Counted from the first letter of the stretch, positions 25,982 to 34,473 are shown. The stretch: 64,000 nucleotides of DNA from Tabrizicola sp. (GCF_030694085.1 NZ_JAUXZE010000046.1:107899-171898); one strand, 5' to 3'. Notes: generated by a model from the letters alone, not told the origin. Made by a program: numbers and translations.

Positions 25982-26719
25982 ATGGCGAGCCCCGACCAGA
26001 CCCCCGGCCAGACCTCCGACCAGACCTCCGGCCAAACGCCAACGCTTGACTGGCGTGACGAGACCATCCCCGTCTCGCGCCGGTTCGACGATCCCTACTT
26101 CTCATTGGCGGGCGGGCTGGACGAGACGCGGCATGTCTTTTTGGCCGGGAACGGCCTGCCGGGGCGGTTCTGTGACGGGTTCCGCATCGCCGAGCTTGGC
26201 TTCGGCACCGGGCTGAACTTGCTGGCGGTCCTTCTGGCGCACCAGGGGCCGGGGCATGTGCACTACACCAGCTTCGAAGCCTTCCCGTTGCCCGCCCGGG
26301 ACATTGCCCGCGCCCTGCAACTCTTCCCCGAAGTCGCAGGCGTCGCCGATGCCTTCCTGGACCAGTGGGAAGCGGGTGCAACGATTCTCCAGTTTCCGCA
26401 CCTGACTGCGACCGTCATCCTGGGCGATGCGCGTGAAACGCTTCCAGCCTGGGAAGGCCAAGCCGATGCCTGGTTCCTGGACGGCTTCTCGCCCGCGAAG
26501 AACCCCGAACTGTGGTCCCCAGAGCTGATGGTCGCGGTCGCAAGGCACACCGGGCCTGGGGGTACGTTTGCCACCTACACAGCCGCAGGACATGTCCGCC
26601 GCGCACTGTCCGAGGCAGGCTTCCGCGTCACGCGACAGCCAGGGTTCGGCCGTAAGCGGCACATGTCTACCGGCATGATTCACGCATCGGTCACCGCTTC
26701 AAGGATATCGCCAGGCTGA
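25982..26719 (+). CDS. mnmD: tRNA 5-aminomethyl-2-thiouridine methyltransferase-like protein (MnmD type)
   Basis: A 245-residue protein corresponding to the N-terminal half of MnmC. After a Gln/Thr/Pro-rich N-terminal stretch (residues 4-20, repeated DQT and GQT units) come TLDWRDETIPVSRRFDDPYFS, SAM-binding IAELGFGTGLNLLAVL, and the MnmD catalytic region AWFLDGFSPAKNPELW. It should methylate aminomethyl-uridine at tRNA position 34. The ATG at 25982 is preferred over 25931, which would overlap the divergent oxidase gene. It overlaps the convergent XRE gene by 40 bp. Confidence 0.88.
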   Translation: MASPDQTPGQTSDQTSGQTPTLDWRDETIPVSRRFDDPYFSLAGGLDETRHVFLAGNGLPGRFCDGFRIAELGFGTGLNLLAVLLAHQGPGHVHYTSFEAFPLPARDIARALQLFPEVAGVADAFLDQWEAGATILQFPHLTATVILGDARETLPAWEGQADAWFLDGFSPAKNPELWSPELMVAVARHTGPGGTFATYTAAGHVRRALSEAGFRVTRQPGFGRKRHMSTGMIHASVTASRISPG

Positions 26720-26904
26720 CAGTCAAGCGCCGCACAGATCGAGGCGAGTGTCTCGAAACGGATTCCCTTCACTTTCCCCGACTTCAGAAGGCTGAGGTTC
26801 TGCTCGGTGATTCCGATCCTTTCGGCCAGATCGCGCGAGCGCATCTTGCGACGGGCGAGCATGACATCCAGACGCACGACGATGTGCACGGTTGGGGATT
26901 GCAT
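26680..26904 (-). CDS. small XRE/YozG-type helix-turn-helix regulator
   Basis: A 74-residue Cro/C1-type protein of the YozG kind: IVVRLDVMLARRKMRSRDLA followed by GITEQNLSLLKSGKVKGIRF (the helix-turn-helix) and the characteristic end ALDCQPGDIL. Such proteins are regularly encoded with a DUF2975 membrane protein, as here (one-base overlap, TGATG). It probably represses its own operon. It overlaps the 3' end of mnmD on the opposite strand by 40 bp. Confidence 0.9.
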   Translation of the reverse strand: MQSPTVHIVVRLDVMLARRKMRSRDLAERIGITEQNLSLLKSGKVKGIRFETLASICAALDCQPGDILEAVTDA

Positions 26905-27434
26905 CAAATGAACCCTTCGTTCTCGGCCTTGACCTGAGCGGCTTCCCGCAATGCCCAGCCGATCACAGTCAGAAGCCCAGCCGTTACAAGAAAGCCAAGC
27001 GTGCCCCCGTCCAGCCCGATCGCAAGAATCTTTTGCGGCGCGTTCCAGCTGAGGACAAGGGTTTGCAGCGTCGGGACCAGCACCGCAAACAGCGCGACAA
27101 GAAGCAGGTTGCGGCCAATCCGCAGGATGGTTGCAGAATTCTGGACATTCAGAACCTCCCCGGCGCGGTAGTTGTCGAAGAGCCGCACCATGCCCCGCAG
27201 GGCGGCGACCATCGGCAAGACCGCCACCAGGGCCAGCGCCGAGACAAGACCGGCCTGTGCGGACGTGACTACCGTTCCCGCCGGAACCGACGGCGCGCGG
27301 GAAAGAAGCGAGGCAGGGTCGGTGACCGCCTTGCCCGCGTAGATCAGGATGATGACTGGCAAAAGAACCGAGAGGCCTAGCGCAACCCAGTAAAGTGCCC
27401 CGGACAGTCTTTGCAAGCGAAGTCGCTCTGGCAT
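26904..27434 (-). CDS. DUF2975 domain-containing membrane protein
   Basis: A 176-residue inner-membrane protein with four predicted membrane segments (about residues 14-34, 62-82, 105-125 and 145-163), with the VRLFDNYRAGEVLNVQN loop between segments 2 and 3 that typifies DUF2975. The family function is unknown, but it is commonly co-encoded with a YozG-type regulator, the next gene here. An unusually AT-rich intergenic region with a dyad lies upstream. Confidence 0.9.
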   Translation of the reverse strand: MPERLRLQRLSGALYWVALGLSVLLPVIILIYAGKAVTDPASLLSRAPSVPAGTVVTSAQAGLVSALALVAVLPMVAALRGMVRLFDNYRAGEVLNVQNSATILRIGRNLLLVALFAVLVPTLQTLVLSWNAPQKILAIGLDGGTLGFLVTAGLLTVIGWALREAAQVKAENEGFI

Positions 27435-27453
27435 GGATTACCTCTTTCACAGT

Positions 27454-27482
27454 TATAATTTATCGTATTACATTAAATTATA
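27454..27482. promoter_or_regulatory. AT-rich dyad in divergent promoter region (candidate XRE operator)
   Basis: The 9-bp arms TATAATTTA (27454-27462) and TAAATTATA (27474-27482) form a perfect inverted repeat with an 11-bp spacer, in a 68-bp gap between the DUF2975 gene and a divergent lipoprotein gene. The arms include -10-like TATAAT on both strands, so a protein bound here would block both promoters (inference). Confidence 0.55.
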
Positions 27483-27502
27483 GGTGTTCAAGGAGAATCT
27501 GC

Positions 27503-28060
27503 ATGTACCCCCGTTTCGCTATTGCCGCCAGCCTGCTCGCGGCCGCCTGCTCTGAAATCGTGCCCTCGACCGTGGCGCGGCTTGCGTCGGTCGACCCGTT
27601 GGCCGCCGACCCTGCCGCCCTTGAGCTTGTGGTCATCCTTCCGCCCGGCCTGGCAGTTACACCCGGAACTGCGACGCTTGAAATCGGGGCTGTCCGTGGC
27701 GAAGACACGGCTGTTGGCAGCTTCCGGCTGGAAGACCGCCGTGCCCCGGAAGGCATTGCTGTCAGAGAAGGCGCCACAGCGCGCGGATTTGCATTGTCCG
27801 CATCAGACGCCCAGCGGATGCGCGAGCTTCAGGAGCAGATCGACGGATGGAAGCGCGATGGCAGCGCAAGCGGCTCGTTCGGGTTCGGCCTTGGCGGTTG
27901 CACCATCGGCAACGGACCGGCGCCGGACGCGACGGGCTCGGTGCTGATCCGCATGACTGCCGATGGCACTTTCCTGCCGCTGATCCGGGAGGGACGGCTC
28001 TCGGAACTTCTTGGTCCGAAGGTGCTTGCCGCGATCAAGCCTTGCCAAGGCGCGGAATAA
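27503..28060 (+). CDS. putative lipoprotein of unknown function
   Basis: A 185-residue exported protein. A signal peptide ends in a lipobox-like LAAAC with Cys16 as the probable lipidated residue. The mature part has a beta-rich domain (VVILPPGLAVTPGTATLEIG) and a short helix (DAQRMRELQEQIDGWK), and two further Cys residues (GGCTIGNG and the C-terminal PCQGAE) may pair. No family was recognised. The ATG follows AGGAGA. It is divergent from the XRE/DUF2975 pair across an AT-rich operator-like region. Confidence 0.78.
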   Translation: MYPRFAIAASLLAAACSEIVPSTVARLASVDPLAADPAALELVVILPPGLAVTPGTATLEIGAVRGEDTAVGSFRLEDRRAPEGIAVREGATARGFALSASDAQRMRELQEQIDGWKRDGSASGSFGFGLGGCTIGNGPAPDATGSVLIRMTADGTFLPLIREGRLSELLGPKVLAAIKPCQGAE

Positions 28061-28081
28061 GGCGTACCCGCCCGCCTTCGG

Positions 28082-28110
28082 TTGAGATTGGCCCGCCCCG
28101 GTGCTAGGCT
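28082..28110 (+). promoter_or_regulatory. promoter of rsfS-rlmH
   Basis: TTGAGA at 28082-28087 and TAGGCT at 28105-28110 are spaced by exactly 17 bp. Transcription should begin near 28117, leaving a GGAGG ribosome site at 28156-28160 inside the leader. Confidence 0.5.
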
Positions 28111-28258
28111 TGGCCCATAGGCCCGGCGCGGGGGCCCTAAGTCCGCGCTTCCTCTGGAGGACCTGGTCCTGTCGCATTCTGATCCTGCTACCGGCCTTCC
28201 GGTCGGTCCGCGCCCGAAACCCAACGACGCCGCCCCGCAAGACTATCGGTCCGAGGAC

Positions 28259-28591
28259 GTGCTGGCCCTGGTCATGAAGTCCGTTGACGATGACAAGGCC
28301 GAGGAGATCGTCCAGATCGACCTGCGTGGCCGGTCGGACGTGGCCGATTTCATGGTCATCTGTTCGGGCCGCTCGTCGCGTCAGGTTGCCTCGATTTCTG
28401 AAAAGCTGGCCGACCGACTGAAGCAGGACATGCGAATTTCAGTCCGCATGGAAGGCAAAGAGACCGGCGACTGGGTGCTGATCGATGCGGGTGACGTGAT
28501 CGTCCACGTCTTCCGCCCGGAAGTGCGCGACTTCTACCAGCTGGAAAAGATGTGGCTGCCGACGGGGACGACCCGCTCCGCCCAGGTCTGA
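28259..28591 (+). CDS. rsfS: ribosome silencing factor RsfS
   Basis: A RsfS/Iojap-family protein (110 residues from this GTG). The domain runs from LALVMKSVDDDKAEEIVQID through GDWVLIDAGDVIVHVFRP to FYQLEKMW. It binds ribosomal protein L14 and blocks subunit joining when nutrients are scarce. The start is uncertain: this GTG has no well-spaced ribosome site, whereas GGAGG at 28156 sits eight bases before an in-frame CTG at 28169 that would give 140 residues. No ATG, GTG or TTG lies between them in frame. It overlaps rlmH by one base. Confidence 0.92.
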   Translation: MLALVMKSVDDDKAEEIVQIDLRGRSDVADFMVICSGRSSRQVASISEKLADRLKQDMRISVRMEGKETGDWVLIDAGDVIVHVFRPEVRDFYQLEKMWLPTGTTRSAQV

Positions 28592-29061
28592 TGCGCCTGC
28601 ACCTGTGCGCCGTGGGCCGCCTGCGGGCGGGACCAGAGCGCGAGTTGGTGGATGATTACCTGCAACGGCTGGAGCGGACGGGCCGCCCCTTGGGGCTGGG
28701 TCCGGTGACCGAGCATGAGGTCGAGGACAAGAAGGGCGGCGGCATGGCGGCCGAGGGGCTCTTGTTGTCCCGCGCAATTCCCGACGGCGCGGCGCTGTGC
28801 ATGCTGGACGAACGGGGCAAGACGCTTTCCAGCCCCGAATTCGCGCAAGCGCTGGCCGGGTGGCGCGACACAGGCCGTCAGGATGCAGCTTTCGCAATCG
28901 GCGGGGCGGACGGGGTGGACCCTGCCCTGCGCGCCCGGGCTGACCTGACGCTCAGCTTTGGCCGCATGGTCTGGCCACACATGCTGGTGCGGGTGATGCT
29001 GGCCGAACAGCTTTACCGAGCGGCGACGATCCTGGCAGGCTCGCCCTATCACCGGATGTAA
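28591..29061 (+). CDS. rlmH: 23S rRNA (pseudouridine(1915)-N3)-methyltransferase RlmH
   Basis: A 156-residue SPOUT methyltransferase. The trefoil-knot motifs LDERGKTLSSPEFA, FAIGGADGV and LSFGRMVWPHMLVRVMLAEQLYRA, and the C-terminal SPYHR, are all present. It methylates pseudouridine 1915 in helix 69 of 23S rRNA on assembled ribosomes. It is translationally coupled to rsfS (TGATG), a conserved gene pair. Confidence 0.96.
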   Translation: MRLHLCAVGRLRAGPERELVDDYLQRLERTGRPLGLGPVTEHEVEDKKGGGMAAEGLLLSRAIPDGAALCMLDERGKTLSSPEFAQALAGWRDTGRQDAAFAIGGADGVDPALRARADLTLSFGRMVWPHMLVRVMLAEQLYRAATILAGSPYHRM

Positions 29062-29063
29062 GG

Positions 29064-29086
29064 GCAAGCTCGTTCCAGGACGAGCG
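29064..29086. terminator. short hairpin between convergent rlmH and amidase genes
   Basis: GCTCGT and ACGAGC arms surround TCCAGG in the 27-bp gap between convergent genes. It lacks a U-run. It could serve as a weak bidirectional terminator. Confidence 0.4.
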
Positions 29087-29088
29087 GG

Positions 29089-30420
29089 CTATTGCAGCGC
29101 CCGTTCCGCAGCAGCACCCAGCCGCAAGAGCCGCGCCTCTTGCCCTGGGCCACACATCAGGCTGATCCCGCAGGACGGCTGCGAGGTCGGCAGGGTCAGG
29201 ACACACAGACCCAGCATGTTGCCGATCCGGGTGTTGCGCAAGGCCAGCAGATTCTCGGTCACATAATACGCGTCATCGGTCATCAGCCGATTCGCATCGG
29301 GCGGCAGGATGGGCGACGTCGGCAGGATCACGGCATCATAGTGGGACGCGCGGTCGGCCCAGCTGGCCCGGATCTGCCGCAACCTTCTCCAGGCCGCGAC
29401 ATGGTCCACCGCACTGATCTGCCCGCCCGAGCGGAAGCGGTCCAGGATGCGCGGAAACATCTTGTCCGGCGCGGCTTCGATGGTCGCCTTCCAGATGCCG
29501 TAAGCTTCGGCGGTGCAGACTATGCCCGCCAGGGCCACCGCCTCGGCCGCTTCCGGCGCTGCAAGATGATGGATTTCGGCACCTGCCTTGGCGAAGCGCC
29601 GCGTCGCATCCTCGAATCCCTGGGCGGGACGCTCGCGCACATCGTCAAGCGCCAGCGTCTCCAGAATGGCAATGCGGGTGCCCGAAAGGCTGGCGCCGCC
29701 AAGGTCGGCCGCCGTATCCCCGCTAAGCGCGGCAAAGAGCTGGTTGCAGTCCTCGACCGAATGGGCAAGCGGGCCGATCGTGTCGAACGCCTCGAACAAG
29801 GGGACAACACCCGTCATCGGCAGACTTCCCGCCGTCGTCTTCAGCCCCACCAGATCGTTCCAGGCTGCGGGAATCCGAACCGAGCCTCCCGAATCCGAAC
29901 CGATGGCCGCCGGAGCGAGTCCGAAGGCAACAGAAGCCGCGGCGCCCGAGGATGACCCGCCTGGCACGGCCCTGTCGTCATTCAGACAGGGCGGCGTGGC
30001 CGTCACCGGGTTCAGCCCAAGGCCCGAGAAGGCCAGTTCCGACATATGCGTCTTGCCCAGGCAGACCAGACCCTGCAGCGTCGCAGTCTCCAGCACGGCA
30101 GCATCACTGTTCGGCGTGCGGCCTTTCAGCAACGCCGAGCCCGCCTCGGTCGCCACGCCTGCCGTATCAAAAAGGTCCTTCCAGCTGACGGGCACCCCGT
30201 CCAGCACCCCCTTGCGCAGGCCCGCCTTGGCCCGGGCAGCCGCCGACATCGCCTCTCCCCGTGCCCGTGCTGGCGTGACACGGGCATAGATGCGTCCCGC
30301 AAGCGGATGGCTTTCGATCCGGTCCAGGAAGAACTCGGTCAATTCCACCGGGTTGATCCGGCCCTCGCCAATCTCGCGACCCAGCTCGGCCGCGGTCATG
30401 TGTGCCCAGGTTCCGCTCAT
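29089..30420 (-). CDS. amidase (amidase-signature family, GatA-like)
   Basis: A 443-residue amidase-signature hydrolase. The Ser-cisSer-Lys triad is visible: the Lys in VSWKDLF, then GGSSSGAAASVAFG and the nucleophile region GSDSGGSVRIPAAW. It resembles GatA, but the genomic context lacks gatC/gatB, so a stand-alone amidase acting on a small amide is more likely. No signal peptide is present. It is divergent from the UbiH-type monooxygenase gene. Confidence 0.9.
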   Translation of the reverse strand: MSGTWAHMTAAELGREIGEGRINPVELTEFFLDRIESHPLAGRIYARVTPARARGEAMSAAARAKAGLRKGVLDGVPVSWKDLFDTAGVATEAGSALLKGRTPNSDAAVLETATLQGLVCLGKTHMSELAFSGLGLNPVTATPPCLNDDRAVPGGSSSGAAASVAFGLAPAAIGSDSGGSVRIPAAWNDLVGLKTTAGSLPMTGVVPLFEAFDTIGPLAHSVEDCNQLFAALSGDTAADLGGASLSGTRIAILETLALDDVRERPAQGFEDATRRFAKAGAEIHHLAAPEAAEAVALAGIVCTAEAYGIWKATIEAAPDKMFPRILDRFRSGGQISAVDHVAAWRRLRQIRASWADRASHYDAVILPTSPILPPDANRLMTDDAYYVTENLLALRNTRIGNMLGLCVLTLPTSQPSCGISLMCGPGQEARLLRLGAAAERALQ

Positions 30421-30500
30421 TCCCGCCCCCCGTTTTGCAGGGAAGGGTAGCGGCTTGGCGACGCATGGACAATCCGTTCCAAGGGGGCCAAGAAAGGGAC

Positions 30501-31730
30501 ATGACCTGGGACACCGACATCCTGATTGCGGGCGGGGGGCTGAACGGCCCGGCGCTGGCGCTTGCCCTGGCCCATGGGGGCTTCCGTGTCACCGTGATCG
30601 ACGCCCGCCCGGCGCCGGACCGGGCGGAGGCGGGCTTTGATGGCCGGGCCTATGCGCTGGCCATCGCCTCGGTGCGGCTCTTGAAGGCCATCGGCGTCTG
30701 GGACAGCGTGGCGGACAAGGCGCAGCCTATGCTGGAGATCAAGGCCAGCGACGGCCGCGCTGGCGAAGGGGCCGCACCCTTCTTCCTGCACTTCGACGCC
30801 GCCGAGATCGAAGAAGGCCCAATGGGACACATGCTGGAGGATCGCTTCCTTTATGCGGCCTTTCTCAATGCGATGCAGCATACTCCGGGGATCACCTTGC
30901 TATCGGGCGAGACGGTGGTGGCGCAGGAGGTCAAGCCCGATGGCGTCACCGTGACGCTTGCCTCGGGGCGCAAGTTGGCGGCAGGGCTAATGGTGGGCTG
31001 CGACGGGCGCGGCTCGGGCACGGCCACGCGCGCGGGCATCCGGCGCGTGGGCTGGGGCTACGGCCAGACCGCGCTGGTCACCGCGATCCGGCACGAACAT
31101 GACCACCACGGCATCGCGCAGCAGTTCTTCATGCCGTCGGGCCCGCTCGCGATCCTGCCCCTGAAGGGCGGACACCATTCCAGCATCGTCTGGAGCGAGA
31201 CCGACGCAAACGCCGCCGCAATCCAGGCCCTGCCGGATGCCGAGTATCTTGAGGCACTGCGCCCCCGTTTCGGCGATTTCCTGGGCGACATCAGCCTTGC
31301 CGGGGCGCGCTTCACCTATCCGTTGTCGCTGTCATTGGCCGAACGCTTTATCGCGCCACGACTGGCGCTGGTAGGCGATGCGGCGCATGGGGTGCATCCG
31401 ATCGCGGGCCAGGGGTTGAACCTTGGCCTCCGCGACGTTGCGGCGCTGGCGGAGGTCCTGATTCTGGCCCGCCGTCGCGGCGACGAGCCGGGCAGCCCCA
31501 CCGCGCTGGAGGAATATCAACGCTGGCGCCGGTTCGATGCTACGGCGCTCGCCTTGGGTATGGACACGGTGAACCGGGTTTTTTCCACCGACAACCCACT
31601 CCTCCGCGTCGGCCGCGACCTTGGCATGGGGTTTGTGAGCGCCGTGCCCGGCCTGCGGCGCGGCTTCATGCGGCAGGCGGCAGGCCTGACGGGAGAGCTG
31701 CCGAAACTGCTGACGGGTCGACCGATCTGA
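30501..31730 (+). CDS. UbiH/UbiF/COQ6-family FAD-dependent monooxygenase
   Basis: A 409-residue class A flavin hydroxylase. It has FAD-binding ILIAGGGLNGPALALALA at the N-terminus, a DG motif VGCDGRGSGTATRAG near residue 170, and the GD motif LVGDAAHGVHPIAGQGLNLGLRD near residue 290, the ubiquinone-hydroxylase signature. It probably hydroxylates the ring in ubiquinone synthesis, though which position cannot be told. The ATG at 30501 follows AAAGGGA. Its 3' end overlaps the convergent antiporter gene by 65 bp. Confidence 0.9.
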   Translation: MTWDTDILIAGGGLNGPALALALAHGGFRVTVIDARPAPDRAEAGFDGRAYALAIASVRLLKAIGVWDSVADKAQPMLEIKASDGRAGEGAAPFFLHFDAAEIEEGPMGHMLEDRFLYAAFLNAMQHTPGITLLSGETVVAQEVKPDGVTVTLASGRKLAAGLMVGCDGRGSGTATRAGIRRVGWGYGQTALVTAIRHEHDHHGIAQQFFMPSGPLAILPLKGGHHSSIVWSETDANAAAIQALPDAEYLEALRPRFGDFLGDISLAGARFTYPLSLSLAERFIAPRLALVGDAAHGVHPIAGQGLNLGLRDVAALAEVLILARRRGDEPGSPTALEEYQRWRRFDATALALGMDTVNRVFSTDNPLLRVGRDLGMGFVSAVPGLRRGFMRQAAGLTGELPKLLTGRPI

Positions 31731-33015
31731 CCTCGGCCGGGCCGTCGCCGGGGTCGTCCTGCCGGTCCCCGGATGGCACCGCGGCCTTGCGCGCGTCGCG
31801 GCGATCCAGAAGGTGAAACAGAAGTGGATTGACCAGGATCGAGATCATCGCCCCCGCCACCACCAGATCCCGCGCTTCGGAAGGAACGATGTCCAGCGTC
31901 ACCGCCATCGTGATGAGAATGAACGAAAATTCCCCGATCTGCGCGAGGCTGGCCGCAATGGTCAGCGCTTTGTCATGGCCGTGGCCGAAGGCTTTCACGA
32001 TGTAATAGGCCGCGACCGACTTGACCAGGACGATGATGAGAACCGTTCCCAAAAGCGCAAGCGGCGAGGCCAGAATGACCCCGGGATTGAACAGCATCCC
32101 GACCGAGACGAAGAACAGCACCGCAAAGGCGTCGCGCAAGGGCAGCGTCTCGCGCATCGCCTGCTGGGATAGCGTCGACGACGACATGACCATCCCTGCG
32201 AAGAACGCCCCCAGCGCGAAGGACACGCCGAAGAAATGCGTCGCGCCATAGGCCACACCAAGGGCGATCGCCAGGACCGCCAGCCGGAACAGTTCACGCG
32301 AGCGGGTCTGTGACACGAAATGCAGGATCCACGGCACGACGCGCTGGCCGACGATCAGCATCAGCGCCACAAAGGCCGCCGCCTTGGCCAGGGTGATCAG
32401 CACCGTCGCCGCGATGGGCCCGATGCCGATGTTGCTGGTCACTTCGGCCATTGCCTCGGCCTCTTCCGCGACGGGCATTGCCGTGCCTCCCAAGAGCCCG
32501 GCCAGCGGCGGGATCAAGACCAGCGAAATGACCATCACCAGGTCCTCGACGATCAGCCAGCCCACGGCCACACGGCCCTTGTCCGTGGTCACCAGTTCCC
32601 GATCCTGCAGTGCGCGCAGCAACACCACGGTCGAGGCAACCGACAGCGCCAGCCCGAAGATCAGCCCTGCCCCCAGGCTCCACCCCAGGGCCCACCCCAT
32701 CGCGGTCCCAAAGGCCGTAGCCACCGCAATCTGCCCCAGGGCCCCCGGAACGGCGATGGCCTTCACCGCCATGAGGTCACGCGGCGAGAAGTGCAGACCC
32801 ACCCCGAACATCAGCAGAATGACCCCCAGTTCGGCCAGTTCTGTCGCCAGATCCATGTCCGCCACATAGCCCGGCGTGAACGGCCCGATCAGCACTCCGG
32901 CCAGCAGGTAGCCCGCGATCAGCGGCAGTTTCAGCCGCTGCGCCAGCAGGCCGAACAGGAAGGCGAGTCCGAACCCGGCAACCAGAGTGGTGATCAGGGG
33001 CGTGTCATGCGGCAA
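31666..33015 (-). CDS. CPA2-family monovalent cation:proton antiporter (YbaL/KefB-like, short)
   Basis: A 449-residue membrane protein with about 12 membrane segments, resembling YbaL/KefB exchangers: LPLIAGYLLAGVLIGPFTPG, ASTVVLLRALQDRE, GWLIVEDLVMV (with the conserved Asp of the transport core) and FFVSVGMLFNP. It ends in a charged, Pro/Asp-rich tail without the TrkA-N/RCK domain that full-length YbaL carries. TTG at 33015, giving MPHDTPLITTLV like family starts, is preferred; a TTG at 33066 is also possible. It probably exchanges K+ or Na+ for protons. Confidence 0.87.
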   Translation of the reverse strand: MPHDTPLITTLVAGFGLAFLFGLLAQRLKLPLIAGYLLAGVLIGPFTPGYVADMDLATELAELGVILLMFGVGLHFSPRDLMAVKAIAVPGALGQIAVATAFGTAMGWALGWSLGAGLIFGLALSVASTVVLLRALQDRELVTTDKGRVAVGWLIVEDLVMVISLVLIPPLAGLLGGTAMPVAEEAEAMAEVTSNIGIGPIAATVLITLAKAAAFVALMLIVGQRVVPWILHFVSQTRSRELFRLAVLAIALGVAYGATHFFGVSFALGAFFAGMVMSSSTLSQQAMRETLPLRDAFAVLFFVSVGMLFNPGVILASPLALLGTVLIIVLVKSVAAYYIVKAFGHGHDKALTIAASLAQIGEFSFILITMAVTLDIVPSEARDLVVAGAMISILVNPLLFHLLDRRDARKAAVPSGDRQDDPGDGPAEVRSVDPSAVSAALPSGLPPAA

Positions 33016-33199
33016 TGCTTCGGTGGTCCTTTCCGGCCCGACCTCGGCAGATCCGGGTTTGGCCAAGCGTGTGTCTGGGATTTGTGTCAGGAGACAAGCA
33101 GATAGTAGGGATTCGCAGGGGCTTGTCCAACGGCTTCACGGCAGAAAGCGGCACAAATCCGGCATTTGCTGTAACCTTCCGCAATGTTACGCCTAGGCG

Positions 33200-34408
33200 A
33201 TGCCCGTCCTGATCCCGAACACCCCCGCGCGCCGTCTGTTTCTTGACCGTCACGCCCTGTCGCAGGCGCCGTCCGGTCCTGCTTCCGGCCAAAGCCTGCA
33301 CGATCTGGTCGAGCGGATCGGGTTCGTTCAGGTCGACAGCATCAACACTGTCGCCCGCGCGCATGACATGATCCTGTGGTCCCGGCGGCAGGCGTACCGG
33401 CCCCCTGCCCTGAAGCGGCTGCTGGAGCGGGACCGCAGCCTTTGGGAGCACTGGACGCATGACGCCTCGATCCTGCCGGTGCGGTTGCATGGGGTCTGGC
33501 AGCACAGGTTCCAGCGCGATGCCGTGCGGCTGGAGGCGAACTGGAAGCGCTGGTTCCGGGACGGGTATGAGGCGCAATTTGACAGTATTCTCAACCGGAT
33601 AGCCAAGGATGGGCCGGTAGGGACGGCGGACGTTGGCGAAGGTGAGGTCCGGGGAAAGGGCGGCTGGTGGGACTGGCATCCGTCGAAGACCGCGCTGGAA
33701 TGGCTGTGGCGGACCGGGCGGCTGGCGATCACACGGCGCGACGGGTTTGCCAAGATCTACGACCTGACCGAACGGGTGATCCCCGAGGCACATCGCGCGC
33801 CGGTGCCAGAGGAGCAGGTGACCGACTGGGCTTGCCGGTCGGCCTTGCGGCATCTGGGCTTTGGCACCTCGGGCGAGATCGCGGCCTATTGGAATACGGT
33901 CAGCCCGGAGGCCGCAAGAGACTGGTGCCGGGCGGCCCTGGCGCGGGGCGAGATTGTGGAGGCGGAGGTCGAGGGTGCCCTGGGCCAGCGCCGCAAGGTT
34001 TTCATTTTCCATGATATTCTGGACGAGAAGCCCCCCGAACCGACCCCCCGCCTGCGTATCCTGTCGCCTTTCGATCCAGCCCTGCGGGACCGCAACCGGG
34101 CCGAGTTCCTGTTCGGGTTCACCTACCGGATCGAGGTCTTTGTGCCGGAACCGAAGCGGGTCTACGGCTACTACGTCTTTCCGGTGCTGGAAGGGGAGCG
34201 GCTGGTGGGGCGCATAGACGTGAAGGCGTTCCGCGATGCGGGGGCCCTGCGGGTCAAGGGGTTCTGGCCCGAGGTCGGGGTGAAGCTGACAAAGGGTCGG
34301 CGGGCGAAGCTGGAGGCGGAACTGGACCGGCTGGCGGCGTTTGCGGGGTGTGACAGGGTGGAGTTTCTGGACGGATGGGAAAGGGAGGCGATAACCCGGT
34401 CCGCATGA
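33200..34408 (+). CDS. YcaQ/AlkZ-like winged-helix DNA glycosylase
   Basis: A 402-residue protein of the HTH_42 (YcaQ/AlkZ) family. The catalytic QVD motif (Q44-V45-D46 in GFVQVDSINTVARAHD) and three winged-helix domains, with the C-terminal RPRFDGR-like region represented by PFDPALRDRNR, are visible. E. coli YcaQ unhooks interstrand DNA crosslinks and Streptomyces AlkZ removes azinomycin adducts, so crosslink repair is the likely role. It is divergent from the antiporter gene. Confidence 0.9.
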   Translation: MPVLIPNTPARRLFLDRHALSQAPSGPASGQSLHDLVERIGFVQVDSINTVARAHDMILWSRRQAYRPPALKRLLERDRSLWEHWTHDASILPVRLHGVWQHRFQRDAVRLEANWKRWFRDGYEAQFDSILNRIAKDGPVGTADVGEGEVRGKGGWWDWHPSKTALEWLWRTGRLAITRRDGFAKIYDLTERVIPEAHRAPVPEEQVTDWACRSALRHLGFGTSGEIAAYWNTVSPEAARDWCRAALARGEIVEAEVEGALGQRRKVFIFHDILDEKPPEPTPRLRILSPFDPALRDRNRAEFLFGFTYRIEVFVPEPKRVYGYYVFPVLEGERLVGRIDVKAFRDAGALRVKGFWPEVGVKLTKGRRAKLEAELDRLAAFAGCDRVEFLDGWEREAITRSA

Positions 34409-34473
34409 CGGAAAAAATTGGAAAAACACAAAACGGCTTTGCCTTGCGCATCGCTCTCGGGAAAGCATGACCC

